This document shows, piece after piece, positions 24,427 to 33,148 of a stretch of 37,767 nt of DNA. The notes under the pieces were generated by a model. That model made no database searches. It saw only the letters and a program-made list of their open reading frames with translations, and was not told the origin of the DNA. The DNA lies in assembly GCA_025356415.1 (NCBI GenBank), contig JANXTB010000301.1, forward strand, positions 1 through 37,767, given 5' to 3'. Every line of letters starts with the position of its first letter. Within the stretch, counting starts at the first letter, position 1. The translations under genes were made by a program, and so were the position numbers. This stretch comes from Hyphomicrobiales bacterium. GTDB taxonomy: Bacteria > Pseudomonadota > Alphaproteobacteria > Rhizobiales > Beijerinckiaceae.

Positions 24427-25295
24427 CCTTTTATGACTTCGCGATTGCGCCTTTCGCCGAATTCGAATTCATGCGCCGCGCGCTCGTCGGTTGCCTCGCG
24501 CTGGCCTTGGGCGCGGGGCCCGTCGGCGTGTTCCTGATGCTTCGCCGCATGAGCCTGTTTGGCGACGCCATGGCGCATGCGATCCTGCCCGGCGCGGCCA
24601 TCGGTTATCTCGCCGCCGGCCTGTCGCTCACCGCCATGACGATTGGCGGACTGGTCGCGGGCTTCACCGTCGTGCTGCTGGCAGGTCTCGTCACGCGCGC
24701 GACTGCGCTGAAGGAAGACGCCTCTCTTGCAGCCTTTTATCTGATCTCTCTGGCGCTCGGCGTCACCATCGTGTCGCTGAAGGGATCGAACATCGACCTG
24801 CTGCATGTGCTCTTCGGCTCGGTGCTGGCGCTGGATGATGCCGCGATGATCCTGCTCGCCGCGATGGCGTCGATCACGCTCGTCGTGCTCGCGATCATCT
24901 ATCGTCCGCTCGTGCTCGAATGCGTCGATCCCTCATTCCTGAAATCGGTCAGCCGCGCGGGAGGCCCCGCGCATCTGGCGTTTCTGGCGCTTGTCGTGAT
25001 GACGCTGGTCGGCGGCTTCAATGCGCTTGGCACGCTGTTGTCGGTCGGCATCATGATGCTGCCCGCCGCCGCCGCGCGCTTCTGGGCGATCGAGCTCACG
25101 GGCATGATCTGCGTCGCTACGTTGATAGGTCTCCTGTCCAGCGTCAGCGGACTCATCCTCTCCTATCATCTGGGCCTGCCGTCCGGCCCCGCGATCATTC
25201 TGTCGGCGGGCGTCGCTTATTTTGCTTCGCTGGCTTTTGGTCCACATGGCGGGTTGGTGTTGCGCCTTCTGCCGCAGCGTCATCTCGAAGCTTGA
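24423..25295 (+). CDS. znuB: Zinc ABC transporter permease ZnuB
   Basis: Inner-membrane permease of the ABC-3 family, 290 residues with about eight helices. Family blocks are LRRMSLFGDAMAHAILPG, SLKGSNIDLLHVLFGSVLAL (part), GGFNALGTLLSVGIMMLPAAAAR (part) and YHLGLPSGPAIIL. ATG 24423 overlaps the znuC stop by four bases, so translation is coupled. The longer upstream frame is discarded for that reason. The metal is inferred to be zinc from the Zur box; manganese permeases of the same family look alike. Confidence 0.92.
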   Translation: MTFYDFAIAPFAEFEFMRRALVGCLALALGAGPVGVFLMLRRMSLFGDAMAHAILPGAAIGYLAAGLSLTAMTIGGLVAGFTVVLLAGLVTRATALKEDASLAAFYLISLALGVTIVSLKGSNIDLLHVLFGSVLALDDAAMILLAAMASITLVVLAIIYRPLVLECVDPSFLKSVSRAGGPAHLAFLALVVMTLVGGFNALGTLLSVGIMMLPAAAARFWAIELTGMICVATLIGLLSSVSGLILSYHLGLPSGPAIILSAGVAYFASLAFGPHGGLVLRLLPQRHLEA

Positions 25296-25303
25296 GGCCA
25301 CTC

Positions 25304-26188
25304 GTGAATCGCAGGTCGTTCCTTCTTTCAGCGGCGGCTTTGCTCGCCGGACCCTCGGCGCAGGCGCAGGCGCGCGGCGAGATGATCGCCAGCATGTCGA
25401 TCATCGCCGATCTCGTGGCGCAAGTCGGCGGCGGGCGCATAAGCGTCGGCTCGCTTGTGGGGCCGGGAGGCGATGCGCATGTCTTCCAGCCCGCGCCAGC
25501 CGACGCGCGCCGTGTTGCGCAAGCGCCCGCCCTGTTCGTCAACGGCCTCGGCCTTGAGGGATGGCTGCCGCGTCTTGTGCAGGCCTCAGGCGGCAAGGCC
25601 CGCATTGTCACCGTGTCGACGGGCGTGAAGCCGATCCGCGACGAGGCTGATGGACACGGCCACGATGTCGATCCGCACGCGTGGCAAGATGTCGCCAATG
25701 CGAAGATCTACGTCGCCAATATTCGCGACGCGCTCGTCGCCGCAGACCCCGATGGCGCTGCCAACTTCACGCAGCGCGCCAAAGATTATCTGCAAACGCT
25801 CGACGCGCTGGACGCGGAAATCCGCGCGGGCGTGGCGACCATTCCCACCGAGCGGCGCCGCATCATCACCTCGCACGACGCCTTCGGTTATTTCGCGAAA
25901 GCCTATGGCCTGGCCTTCATCGCGCCGCAGGGCGTCTCAACCGAAACCGAAGCCTCCTCGCGCGATGTCGCGCGCATCATCCGCCAGATCAAGGCCGAGA
26001 AGGTCCCGGCTGTTTTTCTGGAAAACGTCTCGGATCCGCGCCTGATGAATCAGGTCGCGCGCGAGACTGGCGCCCGGATCGGCGAGGCCGTGTTTTCGGA
26101 TTCGCTGTCGCCCAAGGACGGGCCGGCTTCAACCTATGTCGCGATGATGCGGCATAATCTGAACGCCTTCACGCAAGCCTTGCGCTGA
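25304..26188 (+). CDS. znuA: Zinc-binding periplasmic protein (ZnuA-type)
   Basis: Cluster A-I metal receptor of 294 residues. GTG 25304 has GAGG upstream, eight bases after the znuB stop. The N-terminal NRRSFLLSAAALLAG looks like a Tat-type signal and is followed by a cut near QAQA. Metal ligands expected in the family are visible: H in GGDAHVFQP, H in DVDPHAWQD, H in TSHDAFGYF, and D in SDSLSPKDGPASTY. The loop before DPHAW is short (DGHGHD), with less His than in typical ZnuA. The longer out-of-phase reading starting at 24920 is rejected. Confidence 0.92.
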   Translation: MNRRSFLLSAAALLAGPSAQAQARGEMIASMSIIADLVAQVGGGRISVGSLVGPGGDAHVFQPAPADARRVAQAPALFVNGLGLEGWLPRLVQASGGKARIVTVSTGVKPIRDEADGHGHDVDPHAWQDVANAKIYVANIRDALVAADPDGAANFTQRAKDYLQTLDALDAEIRAGVATIPTERRRIITSHDAFGYFAKAYGLAFIAPQGVSTETEASSRDVARIIRQIKAEKVPAVFLENVSDPRLMNQVARETGARIGEAVFSDSLSPKDGPASTYVAMMRHNLNAFTQALR

Positions 26189-26440
26189 TTATTTCTCGAT
26201 GATGAGTTCGAACATGTCGGGCGTAAAGCATGGCTCCTCGTCGCCCACGACGTCGTGCTGGTAAGTGCGATTTTGCAATTCGAGAAAACGCAGCCCGTCG
26301 CCATGCGCCGGCGTCTCGACGACTTCACGCACCGTGTAGACGCGGCCTTTCACCGGCAGGCTCAGCTCGCCAAGGAAATACGGCAGGTCGATATCGATGC
26401 GCTCCACGCTCTGCAGGCAGCGCACCCGATCTCCCTTCAT
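26189..26440 (-). CDS. Small protein with a KGDRV...VKGRVYTVREV barrel-like pattern
   Basis: An 83-residue protein. ATG 26440 is preferred because TGAGG lies six bases upstream; ATGs at 26458 and 26491 lack ribosome sites. The pattern KGDRVRCLQ, LPVKGRVYTVREVVE, GLRFLELQN and FTPDMFELI occurs in small uncharacterised beta-barrel proteins of phages and bacteria. Function unknown. Its stop directly abuts the znuA stop (convergent). Confidence 0.65.
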   Translation of the reverse strand: MKGDRVRCLQSVERIDIDLPYFLGELSLPVKGRVYTVREVVETPAHGDGLRFLELQNRTYQHDVVGDEEPCFTPDMFELIIEK

Positions 26441-26591
26441 GAACCTCAGCTTGACCATGGCCGATTCCGAATCACCATCCACAGAATACATTGGCTAAAA
26501 TGACACACGCCACAATTGAATGGTCAAGCTGCCGGAATCTGGCCGCACTGCATCTCTAACCCGTGATCATCACATTGTTGGAGCGTAAGCA

Positions 26592-27764
26592 TTGCCAGTT
26601 CTCAGCCAGACCGCAGACCTCGCCTTCAGCCCCCCGACCGTCCGGCTCCGGTCGGCCAAACCCGGCGCTGATCGCGGTGTGTCCACGGACAAGGCAAAGA
26701 ACACCGCATCCTTCGCTGGCTTTGCGGTACGGTCGCTGCTTATCAGCGGGCTCATGGCTTCCGGTTCCATGGCCGCGCTTTCGGCTCTTGGCAAGGCGCC
26801 GCACGAAACCAACACGATCATTCGCGCATCGCTCGCGCCGTCCATGCCGAGTCTGTCCCTCAACGCCGGAACATCTCGCGCGGTTGCAGATGCGGCGACC
26901 GCGGCGGACATGGCTCCGCTCACCGACAAGGAAATTGCCAGGCAGGCTGCCGAAGCCAAGAAGGAGCTCGCCGCCGCCAGCGCTATTACTGAAGCGGTGA
27001 CTGAGGCCACGCGCAAGGTCGGCGCGAAATCCGAAACGGGCTTCATGCGCCTGTTCAGCAATTTCATCACCGCCAAGCCTGACGAACTCGGACTCTCGTC
27101 TGACCTTCTGAAATTCGGACCGATGCGCATTCGCCAGGATCTCGTCGCCACCATCGTGCGCGCCGCGAAGGAAACCAATTCCGATCCTGTGCTGCTGATG
27201 GCGATCGCCGACAAGGAATCGAGTTTCGCGACCTCAGTCAACGCATCGACCTCGTCAGCCGTTGGCCTGTTCCAGTTTGTTGAAGGCACCTGGTTCAAGG
27301 TGCTGCGCGACTTCGGCGCCGATCACGGCCTCGCGCGTGAAGCCGCGCTGGTCGATGGCGATCTTGGCGGCAAGGAGCGCGCGCGCATTCTCGACATGCG
27401 CAAGAATCCCTATCTCGCCGCCGTCATGGCTGCGGAGATGTTGAAGAAAGACGCTGCGGATATTGGCGAAAAGCTCGGTCGCGACCTGACGACCGAAGAA
27501 ATCTATCTCGCGCATTTCCTTGGACCGGGCGACGCTTACAAATTCCTGGCCAAGGTCGATTCACAGCCGAAGGCGGTTGCCGCCAAGCTGCTGCCGAAAC
27601 CCGCGCGCGCCAACCGCCCGATCTTCTTCGCGCGCAGCGGGCGCAAGTCGAAGAGCCTGTCGGTGGCTGAAGTGCATCGCAAGCTCGAGCAATCGATGGG
27701 CCTGCGTCTCGACCGCTATCGCAACGTCACCGACAGCGTCCCCACCGCCACCGCTTATCGTTAA
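26592..27764 (+). CDS. Lytic transglycosylase-type (SLT) protein
   Basis: A 390-residue envelope protein. The likely start is TTG 26592, with GGAG eight bases upstream; a later ATG is possible. A hydrophobic segment (FAVRSLLISGLMASGSMAAL, about 44-63) probably anchors it or acts as a signal. A Lys/Ala-rich helical region follows at about 110-150. The SLT domain from about residue 190 contains the catalytic-type E209 (ADKESSF), then SSAVGLFQFVEGTWF, and AHFLGPGDAYKFL towards the end. It would cut peptidoglycan glycan strands. The C-terminal basic tail has no known domain. Confidence 0.85.
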   Translation: MPVLSQTADLAFSPPTVRLRSAKPGADRGVSTDKAKNTASFAGFAVRSLLISGLMASGSMAALSALGKAPHETNTIIRASLAPSMPSLSLNAGTSRAVADAATAADMAPLTDKEIARQAAEAKKELAAASAITEAVTEATRKVGAKSETGFMRLFSNFITAKPDELGLSSDLLKFGPMRIRQDLVATIVRAAKETNSDPVLLMAIADKESSFATSVNASTSSAVGLFQFVEGTWFKVLRDFGADHGLAREAALVDGDLGGKERARILDMRKNPYLAAVMAAEMLKKDAADIGEKLGRDLTTEEIYLAHFLGPGDAYKFLAKVDSQPKAVAAKLLPKPARANRPIFFARSGRKSKSLSVAEVHRKLEQSMGLRLDRYRNVTDSVPTATAYR

Positions 27765-28219
27765 TCGACCTTCGGCACATTATAGAGCGGGATGATGCGC
27801 ACCTTGCGATCGTCGCGCGGAACCGGCGCGACATCAGCCGCGGTCGCCACAACATCGGCCTGCGCGATTTCGCTGGGGCGCACGTCGGGCGCGGACAGAG
27901 CCATCGCCGGAGCCGGAGACGATTTCACCGAAGCCTTCTTCTGCACGGCGCGTTTGCGCGCGCGCTCGATGTCGTTCACGAGGCTTGAGGGATCGACGCT
28001 GACGCGCGAGACGCCTGCGCCAGTCTGATATTCATAAGCGAGATGGGCCGAGTCGGTTGCGGAAACGCGGCGCAGCTGAACGCCCTCGGCGCGCACCGGC
28101 GTCACGGAAATCGCCGCGCGCTCATTAATCAAGGATTGCGCCATCGCTCCGGACATGGCCTGCGGGGCCATCATGGCCGTCACCGAGCCCGCGATCATCG
28201 CCAAATGCTTCAAACGCAT
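27761..28219 (-). CDS. Exported hypothetical protein
   Basis: A 152-residue protein with a signal peptide (MRLKHLAMIAGSVTAMMAPQ, cut near GAMA). The rest is low in motifs, with a Lys/Arg-rich block (RARKRAVQKKASVK) and a C-terminal IIPLYNVPKV. ATG 28219 has GGGGA upstream. Its stop overlaps the transglycosylase stop by four bases. Unrecognised. Confidence 0.65.
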   Translation of the reverse strand: MRLKHLAMIAGSVTAMMAPQAMSGAMAQSLINERAAISVTPVRAEGVQLRRVSATDSAHLAYEYQTGAGVSRVSVDPSSLVNDIERARKRAVQKKASVKSSPAPAMALSAPDVRPSEIAQADVVATAADVAPVPRDDRKVRIIPLYNVPKVD

Positions 28220-28370
28220 GTCATCCCCGCGCCAAAATTGCCAACCGAAAATCGCCTCGCGGAGTCAGAACGCCGAAGCTGGCGATAGGTTGCCAAGCTT
28301 GCCTGCCCGCCGCTTGGCTTTACGCGCGCGCGCTCGCTACCTATCTTGGCGACGCATCAGGAGAACCGGG

Positions 28371-29339
28371 ATGAAACTCGTCTGCTACGATCCGCACGCG
28401 CGGCGCACCGATATTGCCGACGCGATGGCGGAATTCCCGGATGTCGATTTCGCCCGGCCAACCAGCCTGCCCGATCTCGCAACCGCGCTGGCGGGGGCCG
28501 AGATCCTCGTCACCAGCAACCGCGCCTATGAGGCCGACGCCGCAAAGATCGTGCGTGACCACGGCGGCGCCCTGCGGTGGATCCAGTTCACCACGTCGGG
28601 CCTCGACAAGGCGATCGGCCTTGGCCTGCCGCCAAATTGCGTGGTCACCAACGCGTCCGGCCTGCGCGCCTTCAGCGTGGCCGAACACGCGCTGTTCCTG
28701 ATGCTCTCGCTGATGCGCCAGGCCCGCATGGCCGAGCAGGGCCAGCGCGACAATCAATGGGTGCGCGACGCCATCACCCCGCGCATGGATAATCTCGCGG
28801 GCAAGCATCTGCTGATCATCGGCGCCGGGGCCATCGGGCAGGAGATTGCGCGCAAGGCCAAGGCCTTCGACATGCGCGTCACCGGCGTCAGCCGGTCGTC
28901 AGCGCCGCTGCAGAATTTCGATGCGATGCGCCCGCGTGCGCAATTGCCCGACGCCGTCGCAAACGCGGACATCATCGTGATGGCGGCCAATTACGATGCC
29001 GACACGCATCAACTGATGAGCGCGGCGCTGATCGGCGCGATGAAGCCGAGCGCGTATTTCGTCAACATCGGGCGCGGCGGGCTGGTGGATGAAGAGGCGC
29101 TGGTCGCTGCCTTGCGCGATGGCCGCATCGCCGGCGCCGGGCTCGACGTGACGCTCATCGAGCCGCTGCCGCACGGCCATGCGCTCTACAACCTGACGAA
29201 CGTCATTCTCAGTCCCCATATAGCGGGTGCGGGGTCTGCCGGCACGGGCGCGGGCATGGGCCGCATTCTTGGCGACAATCTCCGGCTGTGGCTGAAAGGC
29301 GAAGAATTGCAGAAGATCGTGATCGAGCGGACGGCATGA
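28371..29339 (+). CDS. D-2-hydroxyacid dehydrogenase family protein
   Basis: NAD(P)-dependent oxidoreductase of 322 residues. The Rossmann loop is LLIIGAGAIGQEIARKA, the catalytic region VNIGRGGLVDEEALVAAL is present, and the His is in LSPHIAGAG. The canonical catalytic Arg is less clear here (AANYDADTHQL). The substrate is unknown. ATG 28371 has GGAGA ten bases upstream; the long frame from 28155 overlaps other DNA and is not used. It is coupled to the next gene (ATGA overlap). Confidence 0.87.
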   Translation: MKLVCYDPHARRTDIADAMAEFPDVDFARPTSLPDLATALAGAEILVTSNRAYEADAAKIVRDHGGALRWIQFTTSGLDKAIGLGLPPNCVVTNASGLRAFSVAEHALFLMLSLMRQARMAEQGQRDNQWVRDAITPRMDNLAGKHLLIIGAGAIGQEIARKAKAFDMRVTGVSRSSAPLQNFDAMRPRAQLPDAVANADIIVMAANYDADTHQLMSAALIGAMKPSAYFVNIGRGGLVDEEALVAALRDGRIAGAGLDVTLIEPLPHGHALYNLTNVILSPHIAGAGSAGTGAGMGRILGDNLRLWLKGEELQKIVIERTA

Positions 29340-30115
29340 GCGACGACAAGGCGCCTAACCCCGCTTCCCAGCTCGCCTCGGCCTCATACCGCCTGGCCGC
29401 GCTCGATCAGGATTTCCTGCTCGCTGACGAGCAGCGCGGCGTGCGCTTCATGCTTGAATATGAAAAGGCCGAACAAGCGCTGCGCGCGTGGGGCGTGCGT
29501 TCCACCGTCGTGGTCTTCGGCTCGTCGCGCATTCGCGAGACCGACGACGCAAGGCGCGCGCACTGGTATGCGCAGGCGCGGGCTTTCGGAAAATTGTGCT
29601 CGCTGGAAGGCGGCGCGCTGGACCGCAACGGCGGACATCGTGACAACGTGATCGCCACCGGCGGTGGACCCGGCGCGATGGAAGCCGCAAACCGGGGCGC
29701 GCATGATGCGGGCGCGCCGAGCATCGGTTTCAACATCATGCTCCCGCGCGAGCAGATTCCCAATCCCTACACGACGCCGGAACTCACCTTCCGCTTTCAT
29801 TACTTTGCAATGCGCAAGATGCATCTCGCCATGCGGGCGAAAGCGCTGGTGGTGTTTCCCGGCGGTTTTGGCACGTTCGATGAGTTGTTCGAAATCCTGA
29901 CGTTGCGCCAGACGCACAAGGCGCCCGACATTCCCGTCGTCCTGTTCGACGCGGCCTACTGGCGCTCCGTGATCAAATTCGACGCCCTGCTCGACGCGGG
30001 CATGATCCAGAAAAGCGACCTCAACCTGTTCACCTTCGCCGAAAGCGCCGCAGAGGCTTGGGCGCAATTGGTCGCGCATGGCGTGATCCGCAAGGAAGAG
30101 CCAAGGAACACCTGA
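29336..30115 (+). CDS. LOG-family protein (lonely-guy type)
   Basis: A 259-residue Rossmann-fold protein of the TIGR00730/LOG family. GGGPGAMEAANRGAHDAG and PGGFGTFDELFE are the family signature (PGGxGTxxE). Known members cleave ribose 5-phosphate from cytokinin nucleotides or other nucleoside monophosphates. This long version has an extra N-terminal helical region (about 60 residues). It starts at ATG 29336, coupled to the dehydrogenase. Confidence 0.9.
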   Translation: MSDDKAPNPASQLASASYRLAALDQDFLLADEQRGVRFMLEYEKAEQALRAWGVRSTVVVFGSSRIRETDDARRAHWYAQARAFGKLCSLEGGALDRNGGHRDNVIATGGGPGAMEAANRGAHDAGAPSIGFNIMLPREQIPNPYTTPELTFRFHYFAMRKMHLAMRAKALVVFPGGFGTFDELFEILTLRQTHKAPDIPVVLFDAAYWRSVIKFDALLDAGMIQKSDLNLFTFAESAAEAWAQLVAHGVIRKEEPRNT

Positions 30116-30118
30116 CGC

Positions 30119-30805
30119 ATGATCTCTGACGCTCTCGCAGCCCTGCCGCAAATCTTCACGCCGCCGTTTCGCCGCGTGCTTTATAAAATTCTGGCGCTGA
30201 CGCTCGCGATCCTGACGCTCATCTGGATCGCGCTCGATCGCTACATCATCGCCTATATCGCGGTGCCCTACCCGTGGCTCGCGACCATGCTGTCGCTGCT
30301 GACGGGCTTTGGCCTGTTTGTCGGACTGGCGTTTCTCGTTGCGCCAATTTCATCGCTGGTGGCGGGCTTCTTTCTCGACGAACTCGCCGAGCAAGTGGAG
30401 GTCGAAACCACGGGAACGCCCGGGGAAGCGCTGCCAGCGGGACAGGCGGTCTGGCTCGCGACGCGCTTCGCCTGCGTGTCGGTGCTGGTGAACATCGTTG
30501 CGCTGATGGTGTTTTTATTGCCGGGCGTGAACATCGCCGTGTTCTTCGTCGCCAACGGCTATTTGCTGGGACGTGAATATTTCGAGCTCGCGTCGCTGCG
30601 CTATCGCTCGCTGCACGAGACGCATGAGATGCGCCGGCGCCATCGCCTTTACATTTTCATGTGCGGGCTCTTGATCGCCTGTTTCGTCGTCGTGCCGATC
30701 GTGAACCTGCTGACGCCGCTGTTCGGCGCCGCGTTGATGGTGCGCATCCACCAGCGCCTGTCGCGCGCCGATCGACTACCGCTGATCGTTCAGGCCGGGC
30801 GCTGA
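30119..30805 (+). CDS. EI24/CysZ-like membrane protein
   Basis: A 228-residue inner-membrane protein with five or six hydrophobic segments. LVAPISSLVAGFFLDELAEQVE and FFVANGYLLGREYFELASLR are typical of the EI24/CysZ (sulfate-permease-like) family. A sulfate role is not supported by neighbours. ATG 30119 is three bases after the LOG-protein stop. The 3' end overlaps the NDUFA9-like gene by 16 bases. Confidence 0.82.
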   Translation: MISDALAALPQIFTPPFRRVLYKILALTLAILTLIWIALDRYIIAYIAVPYPWLATMLSLLTGFGLFVGLAFLVAPISSLVAGFFLDELAEQVEVETTGTPGEALPAGQAVWLATRFACVSVLVNIVALMVFLLPGVNIAVFFVANGYLLGREYFELASLRYRSLHETHEMRRRHRLYIFMCGLLIACFVVVPIVNLLTPLFGAALMVRIHQRLSRADRLPLIVQAGR

Positions 30806-31800
30806 CGCTCGAACTGGCCGGACTTGCGGAAGCGGTAGAGATAGGTCGGCACGATGGTCTCGATGGCCTCGGGCGCTATGCCCAGTCCTTCGAGCGTTCG
30901 TCCTTCCGCCAGCGCGGGCGCCGACACCACATTGTCCCGCTGCAGCAGGCGCACCTGATCGCGCGTGGTCAGCAGCATCTTCGGGTACAGGCCGAGCGAG
31001 ACCGTTGAGGCGACTTCCATGCCCAGCGCCATGTAATGCGCTGCGCCGAACGGCACCGGGACCAGCAGGCGCTTGCGACCGATGGTGGCGCAGGTGAATT
31101 CCATCAGCTCGCGGAAGGTCTTCACCTCCGGCCCGCCGAGTTCATAAATCGCTCCGGGCGTGGTCTCGCCGCGCAGCGCGCGCGCCACGACCTGCGCGAC
31201 GTCGCCGACATAGACCGGCTGGAAGCGCGTCTCGCCGCCGCCGATCAGCGGCAGCACCGGCGACATGCGCGCCAGCGCCGCGAAGCGGTTGAAGAAATCA
31301 TCCTCGGGACCGAAGACGATGGAGGGGCGCAGCACATTACCTTGAGGGAAATATTCGAAAGCCGCGGCCTCGCCGGCAGCCTTGGAGCGGGCATAATCCG
31401 AATCCGACTTCGGATCGGCGCCCAGAGCCGACATCTGCACGAGCGTCGAGACGCCAGCCTCCTTGGCGGCGCGGGCGACGGCGCGGGCGCCGAAGGCCTG
31501 CACGGCGTCGAACTTCTGGCGGCCCGTCTCGGTGAGAATGCCAACCAGATTGACCACGGCGTCGGCCCCGCGCACCGCGGCGGCGACGGACGCCGGATAG
31601 CGCAAGTTGGCCTGCATGGCGTGGATCTGTCCGACGCGGCCGGCTGGCTGCAAATGGCCTGCAAGATCGGGGCGGCGGCAAGCGACGCGGATACGCCAGC
31701 CGTCACGGGCCAGGGCGCGCACGACGTGGCGGCCAATGAAACCGGAGCCGCCGAAGACCGTCACCAGACGGCCAGTCCTGTCGCTTGTCTCGAGCATCAT
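30790..31800 (-). CDS. NDUFA9-like NAD(P)-binding protein
   Basis: A 336-residue member of the atypical short-chain dehydrogenase group that includes complex I accessory subunit NDUFA9. The Rossmann loop is VFGGSGFIGRHVVRAL; VVNLVGIL, QMSALGADPKSDSDYARSKAAGE (part) and VLRPSIVFGPEDDFFNRF (part) are family blocks. The catalytic-type YxxxK (YARSK) is present. In alphaproteobacteria such proteins are often proposed to assist respiratory complex I. ATG 31800 is followed by a second ATG at 31797, either of which may be used. Confidence 0.9.
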   Translation of the reverse strand: MMLETSDRTGRLVTVFGGSGFIGRHVVRALARDGWRIRVACRRPDLAGHLQPAGRVGQIHAMQANLRYPASVAAAVRGADAVVNLVGILTETGRQKFDAVQAFGARAVARAAKEAGVSTLVQMSALGADPKSDSDYARSKAAGEAAAFEYFPQGNVLRPSIVFGPEDDFFNRFAALARMSPVLPLIGGGETRFQPVYVGDVAQVVARALRGETTPGAIYELGGPEVKTFRELMEFTCATIGRKRLLVPVPFGAAHYMALGMEVASTVSLGLYPKMLLTTRDQVRLLQRDNVVSAPALAEGRTLEGLGIAPEAIETIVPTYLYRFRKSGQFERQRPA

Positions 31801-31878
31801 ATTCCCCGCGTCAACAGCTTCGCGATCACGAGACGCTGATTAGAGGACGCGGGCTGTTCTGTACAGGGGCTGGCGCTT

Positions 31879-32184
31879 CTACTTGCGGCGAGCCCGCACG
31901 GGAATCGGGATCAGCTGGCGGCGTCCGCCGCCGGGGCCATCGTCCCGATCGTCCTCTAGCCCCATGATCGCGGTGCCGCAGACGGCGCTGCCGAAGGTGA
32001 CGGCGAAACCGCCAAACAGGAGCAGGAGCGCGGGAACGGGCTGCTCGCTGCGCGCCAGCAGCGTGCCGATGCCGCCCACGTCCCAATAAACCAGAAAGGC
32101 TGCGAACAGCACGCCGAGCATCGCGCCGGCGAGCGCGTTCCAGAGGACGAGGCGGATCAAGTCTTGTTCGGCACGCTTGGTCAT
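31879..32184 (-). CDS. Small membrane protein, unknown function
   Basis: A 101-residue protein with two hydrophobic helices (about 11-33 and 46-74) and a short Asp/Gly/Arg-rich C-terminal tail (LEDDRDDGPGGGRR). ATG 32184 has AAAGGTG upstream. Similar small membrane proteins occur in Hyphomicrobiales; no function is known to me. Confidence 0.75.
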   Translation of the reverse strand: MTKRAEQDLIRLVLWNALAGAMLGVLFAAFLVYWDVGGIGTLLARSEQPVPALLLLFGGFAVTFGSAVCGTAIMGLEDDRDDGPGGGRRQLIPIPVRARRK

Positions 32185-32237
32185 GCAGCACCTTTTCTGG
32201 CCGGAGCCCTACGAACGCGACACGCGGGCTTCCGTTG

Positions 32238-32265
32238 CAGGCGGCCCATGATAATGGCCCGCCTG
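32238..32265. repeat. 12-bp stem-loop with one mismatch
   Basis: CAGGCGGCCCAT-GATA-ATGGCCCGCCTG. It is followed by a weak AT-rich stretch. It may mark the upstream border of the tRNA-Leu region. Confidence 0.35.
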
Positions 32266-32347
32266 TGATTTCTAATATAGAAACCCTTCAGCGCAGTTTC
32301 ACCTCCCTCGCGGCGGAAATAAGTCGAGAGACTTCAGCGATGCGAGA

Positions 32348-32376
32348 TTGACAACAAGCCGCCCCGCCCCGTAGAA
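32348..32376 (+). promoter_or_regulatory. Promoter of tRNA-Leu
   Basis: TTGACA (32348-32353), a 17-base spacer and GTAGAA (32371-32376), ten bases before the tRNA 5' end. A clear sigma-70-type match. Confidence 0.7.
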
Positions 32377-32385
32377 CCCGCCCGT

Positions 32386-32470
32386 GCCCAGGTGGCGGAA
32401 TTGGTAGACGCGCTGGTTTCAGGTACCAGTCTTGCAAGAGGTGAAGGTTCGAGTCCTTTCCTGGGCACCA
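32386..32470 (+). tRNA. tRNA-Leu (anticodon CAG)
   Basis: Complete class II tRNA with encoded CCA, 85 bases. The acceptor strands GCCCAGG and CCTGGGC pair. The anticodon stem-loop is CTGGT-TTCAGGT-ACCAG (anticodon CAG, reads CUG), and the TPsiC arm is AAGGTTCGAGTCCTT. The integrase remnant directly downstream suggests this tRNA was an integration target. Confidence 0.97.
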
Positions 32471-32512
32471 ATCATTTTTCAAGCTCCTGACTTTTTGGGA
32501 GTTTCGACGTTC

Positions 32513-32545
32513 ACGCCCGTACCTCGATCAAGGTGCGGGCGTTTT
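32513..32545 (+). terminator. Terminator after tRNA-Leu
   Basis: ACGCCCGTACCT-CGATCA-AGGTGCGGGCGT stem of 12 pairs (one G-T), followed by TTT. Confidence 0.7.
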
Positions 32546-32758
32546 GCGTTCCATGTGTGCACGGAGAAGCTTTTCAGGGCCGATTTTTGCGAGGACCTTG
32601 CGGCTCGCCGCGCGCGTGTAATGGGTCGCCATCTTCGCAGTTGACCATCCGAACTGACGAAACCACGTTCCGAAGCTCTTGACGAACGGAGTGCCGCGCT
32701 CGGTCACGAGGTAGTGCTTCGACATGCCGGTCGCCTTCGGGAGGCGTGTTCTCTTGCC
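32528..32758 (-). pseudogene. Tyrosine integrase remnant with internal deletion
   Basis: The minus-strand frame reads GKRTRLPKATGMSKHYLVTERGTPFVK (part), SFGTWFR, then jumps to QFGWSTAKMATHYTRAA and ends ASRKVLAKIGPEKL. These are the pre-catalytic beta strands and the C-terminal GWxxxKMxxHYT-Arg/Ala tail of tRNA-targeting tyrosine recombinases. Between FGTWFR and GWSTAKM the roughly 35-residue HxxR core is missing, and no upstream catalytic domain exists. It sits just after the 3' end of tRNA-Leu, the usual place for such an integrase. ATG 32725 would yield a non-functional 65-residue peptide. Confidence 0.7.
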
Positions 32759-32759
32759 A

Positions 32760-32909
32760 ATCGGCGCGCTCGTGCCGCTGCTCGAGGCGTTCTCTACCGT
32801 TCCCGTCGCAGTCCATGCTCTCTGGCCGCGACAAGCCCACGTCAGCCCCCAGGTCCGCTACATCGTGGACCAGCTCGTAGCACGGGCAGCCGCAGGCGAG
32901 CTGAGATGA
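32760..32909 (+). pseudogene. LysR-type regulator C-terminal remnant
   Basis: The frame GALVPLLEAFSTVPVAVHALWP (part), then AHVSPQVRYIVDQLVARAAAG matches the end of the LysR substrate-binding domain. The rest of the gene, including the HTH domain, is absent. The homology begins at about 32760, exactly where the integrase remnant on the other strand ends, marking a recombination junction. Confidence 0.6.
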
Positions 32910-33148
32910 TCATTCAGGGCGGCACAACGATCTTGCCGCCCGCCTTCATTGGCTTCCTTGCAGCACTGGCCACGACGATCGGGTCGGCGGAACACGCAGG
33001 CAGCGTGCCTCGCTCGACCTCGTCCGTGAGCCGCTAAAGGCGCACACCCATGAACACGTCGCGATCCGCACTGCAGGGTAGCGACCGACGGCGAGTACTC
33101 ACGGCCCTGAAGTCGCCGTGCTACCAAGGCTCTCCACTGAACATCTCC
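32910..33148. other. Non-coding stretch between the LysR remnant and the TRAP genes
   Basis: A short frame at about 32907-33037 (MIIQGGTTILPPAFIGFLAAL) is hydrophobic but has no recognisable domain. Nothing else is supported. Confidence 0.4.

Noticed and set aside
24920-25303. Extension of the zinc receptor frame upstream to 24920
   Set aside because: It overlaps znuB in another phase with non-protein-like sequence; the GTG at 25304 has a ribosome site and a signal peptide.
28155-28370. N-terminal extension of the D-2-hydroxyacid dehydrogenase
   Set aside because: Overlaps the divergent exported protein and its promoter region; ATG 28371 has a good ribosome site and starts the conserved fold.
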